A DNA stretch of 18,373 nucleotides from Chrysochromulina tobinii (Eukaryota > Haptophyta > Prymnesiales > Chrysochromulinaceae), in contig JWZX01001585.1 in assembly GCA_001275005.1 (NCBI GenBank), positions 1 through 18,373 of the forward strand, given 5' to 3'. Numbering within the stretch: the first letter of the stretch is position 1; each line of letters begins with the position of its first letter. The translations under genes were made by a program, and so were the position numbers. The notes under the pieces are model-generated. The model was not told where the DNA came from. It saw nothing but the letters and a program-made list of their open reading frames with translations, and made no database searches. Shown here piece by piece: positions 16,376 through 18,373 of this stretch.

Positions 16376-17806
16376 TCACATCCAGCTGTGGACCCGCATG
16401 ACCGTAGGCGGCGCGGCGATCCGCGGCTCCGCGCCGCCGCCGCCGCCGCCGCCGCTGCCGTCGCCGCCGCCGCTACAGTGCGCCGCTGCCGCGCTACGAG
16501 CGCGAGCGAGATTCTCCGCCACGGACTTTGCGCTCGCGAAGCTCGAGGCGGAGGCCGATGCCACCCCAGAGGAGACCTCCCTAGAGGGCGCCGAGACCTC
16601 GAGGCAATGCCTGACCCCCATGGGTACCCCGAGGCCGCCCTCACCGAGGCCGCCTTCACCGTCAGCGCCAACGTTGGCGCCGCCGAGGCCGAGGCCGCGC
16701 CCGCCGCGCCCGCGTGGTGGGAGGGAAGATGGAGGCCGAGGATCCCATCGTGTTCTCGTGGGGGGGGAGAACGAGTGGGCCTGCGCGGGCTGCGGCTCAG
16801 ACACGCGTAAGCGGCTCTCTTTAAACCACAAGTGGAAGTAGAGCTGGTAGAGCGCCTCGACGTTATGGCCGGCGGCGCTCGTGCCGACGTCTTCGGCGTG
16901 CCAGCCAAGCTGATCGAGCAGATTGGCCGTGCTGATCTTGGCGTCGGTGTCGTCACCACAGATGAACATGGTGGGAGTTTCGCCCTTGAGCGAGGGCTTG
17001 ACCAACAAATCGGCGCCAACGGAGTTGAAGCACTTGACGATCTTGGCGTCGGGAGCCAACTTCTGCAAGCGCTGAATCAGGCTCTCGTTGGCGGCGGTGA
17101 AGTACGGCACGATACCCTCCTTGGCTTCGCCGCTGATGGGGTTGGTGGCGTCGAGGACAACCTTGCCGGCCAGAGCGCTCGAGAGGCTCTCGACGACCTC
17201 CTCGGCAATCAAACCCTTGAAAGCCAAAACGACGACCTCGGCACCCTCGACGGCGGTCTCAAAGTTGCTCTCGGGAATGCCCGTCTCCGCAAAGAGTGCC
17301 GCCCGCTCTTTACTGTCCCTTTCGAAGCGCATCGTCGGAGAAGGCTGACGGGGACGTGCTCCGATGATGACGTCGTGGCCTACGTCTTTGAAGCCCTTGG
17401 CAAGAGTCGTGGCCACGTCGCCTGAACCAAGGACAGCAATCTTGTTGACTCCGCCCTTGGCAGGTGTGGAGGCGTACATCCGTGACAGTTGACCAAGTGT
17501 TACGACAGCGACACGCCCATCGGCAACGGCATCGCCTGTTGGCGGTGCCGGTGGCGGGTTCGAAGAGTCGGCAGGCGGATGCGACCTTGGCTTTGGATGC
17601 GTCTCTAAGGGGTCTCGACGAGGTCCGCAGATAGTCCTGTTCAGCCCGCAGGAGAAGAACTCCTCGAAGTCCATGAGTTGTGCGGGCTCCGTTTCCGCCG
17701 CCCGGCCACCCGCCGCACGAAGGCTGACTCGCCAAAGGTTTTTTAAAACAAAATAACCGGCACTTAACCGGATACGGAACAAAACATGCATGCACCCTTT
17801 GCGCAT
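16376..17806 (-). CDS. NADP-binding protein related to F420-dependent NADP reductases
   Basis: The frame from ATG 17806 encodes 476 residues, but only about residues 120-335 are a recognisable domain. It opens with a Rossmann motif, NKIAVLGSGDVATTLAKG (G127, G129, A132), then HDVIIGARPRQP, VVVLAFKGLIAEEVVE, VVLDATNPISGE, KIVKCFNSVGADLLVKP, MFICGDD, and LLDQLGWHAEDVGTSAAGHNVEALYQLYFHLWF. This is the layout of the F420-dependent NADP reductase family, which binds NADP(H); whether F420 is a partner in this alga is unknown. Alternative starts are ATG 17674, favoured because an AT-rich, leader-like block sits at 17737-17757, and ATG 17479. After residue ~335 the usual short C-terminal W-x-HAF segment is absent and ~140 Gly/Ser/Ala-rich residues follow, perhaps an unspliced intron or a real extension. 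Confidence 0.7.
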   Translation of the reverse strand: MRKGCMHVLFRIRLSAGYFVLKNLWRVSLRAAGGRAAETEPAQLMDFEEFFSCGLNRTICGPRRDPLETHPKPRSHPPADSSNPPPAPPTGDAVADGRVAVVTLGQLSRMYASTPAKGGVNKIAVLGSGDVATTLAKGFKDVGHDVIIGARPRQPSPTMRFERDSKERAALFAETGIPESNFETAVEGAEVVVLAFKGLIAEEVVESLSSALAGKVVLDATNPISGEAKEGIVPYFTAANESLIQRLQKLAPDAKIVKCFNSVGADLLVKPSLKGETPTMFICGDDTDAKISTANLLDQLGWHAEDVGTSAAGHNVEALYQLYFHLWFKESRLRVSEPQPAQAHSFSPPTRTRWDPRPPSSLPPRGRGGRGLGLGGANVGADGEGGLGEGGLGVPMGVRHCLEVSAPSREVSSGVASASASSFASAKSVAENLARARSAAAAHCSGGGDGSGGGGGGGAEPRIAAPPTVMRVHSWM

Positions 17807-17862
17807 GTTACATGTAGCGCACCGAAGACTGCGGAGCTGCTCGCATGGCGACGGGGGCGCAC

Positions 17863-18302
17863 TCAGAAGTGGAAGTTCAACATCGGCTCGACATAGGGCA
17901 GCGCCTTGTCGGAGGCGGAGAAGAAGGCCATCGGCTCGCCTGCGTAGGGCTTGACGATGCCCGTCAGGAGGGGGACGGAGCCGGGCACCTTCGACTCGGC
18001 AACGAAGGCCATGATCCCGATCTGTGCCAGCCGACCGTTGTTGATCTCCATGAGCAGGCCCTTCTCCTTCTTCTCGGCTGGCGCGTTCTTCGAGAAGCCA
18101 AAGGGGTCGAAGAGGTCAAGGACGGGGTGGCCGATCGTGGCGCGGAGCGGCGCAAAGGAGGGCATCACGCCGGGCTTGCCGCCGCTCATGTAGTGTTTGT
18201 TGCCCGCGGCATTCTGCGCGTAGTTGCTCTCGCTCCAGATCTCGAGAAGCCCAACGAACGCGAGGATCTGAAGCTTGGCGCTGGTGGGGAGTGCGTCGAA
18301 CT
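17863..18302 (-). CDS. Fucoxanthin chlorophyll a/c-binding antenna protein, last exon
   Basis: The last exon begins after a 3' splice site (CTGTGCAG, ending at 18303) and gives about 146 residues up to the stop. The part before membrane helix 2 reads EFDALPTSAKLQILAFVGLLEIWSE. The family loop HYMSGGKPG and DPFGF follow, then helix 3, LLMEINNGRLAQIGIMAFV, with the Glu/Asn/Arg chlorophyll-binding and ion-pair residues, and ESKVPGSVPLL. FCP proteins harvest light in thylakoids of plastids derived from red algae. The first exon or exons, with the bipartite plastid-targeting sequence and helix 1, lie outside the window. The end, near LPYVEPMLNFHF, is similar to the end of known family members. Confidence in the family is very high; the exon border is inferred from the splice signal and pyrimidine tract. 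Confidence 0.93.
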
Positions 18303-18338
18303 CTGCACAGGGATTCGGCACAAATTAGAAGAGAGCGG

Positions 18339-18341
<3 letters not shown>

Positions 18342-18373
<32 letters not shown>
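18342..18373. repeat. (GA)n microsatellite, read as (CT)n in the antenna-gene intron
   Basis: An uninterrupted GA run reaches the window edge. On the coding (minus) strand it is a CT tract some 40 nt upstream of the 3' splice site of the antenna gene, so it would serve as part of the polypyrimidine region. Confidence 0.9.

Overview
The window looks like nuclear DNA of a chlorophyll-c alga, most likely a haptophyte or a related heterokont-type alga. The main evidence is the 3' exon of a fucoxanthin chlorophyll a/c-binding antenna gene at the right edge. GC-rich coding DNA, a short 85-nt GT-AG intron, PPSPPP-type secreted proteins and SH3-like plus hydrolase fusions fit this, but the exact lineage is inferred. 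Bacterial features such as operons and Shine-Dalgarno sites are absent. Several of the long open frames extend 5' to non-ATG codons, so I trimmed each to its first sensible ATG.

Layout, left to right: (1) 1-339, minus: N-terminus of a secreted proline-rich (PPSPPP) protein running off the left edge. (2) 959-1699, minus: small bZIP transcription factor. (3) 1930-7047, plus: a 1705-residue intronless chromatin protein combining a Tudor-like fold, a reduced CXXC finger, a chromodomain, a Cys/His cluster, a PHD finger, a Sin3-type PAH helix bundle, a SANT/Myb repeat and a C2H2 finger. (4) 8312-9568, minus: NIPA/DMT-type multi-spanning transporter. (5) 9768-10472, minus: Cys-rich, polyproline, single-TM protein, probably missing a 5' exon. 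(6) 11045-12544, minus: SH3-like domain fused to an acyl-protein-thioesterase-type hydrolase. (7) 13273-15847, minus: secreted GH92 alpha-mannosidase with one intron. (8) 16376-17806, minus: F420-dependent-reductase-like NADP-binding protein with a doubtful C-terminal tail. (9) 17863-18302, minus: the antenna exon.

These are independent eukaryotic genes, not an operon. The only pair with a plausible regulatory link is the bZIP factor and the chromatin reader, which diverge from a 230-bp intergenic region. The chromatin protein is the most unusual item: it joins readers of histone methylation, a DNA-binding CXXC-type finger and a co-repressor PAH module in one chain. Non-coding stretches hold simple repeats (AAGTC pentamers, a perfect 20-bp duplication, GA microsatellite) and a 14-bp AT-rich motif shared by two distant intergenic regions.
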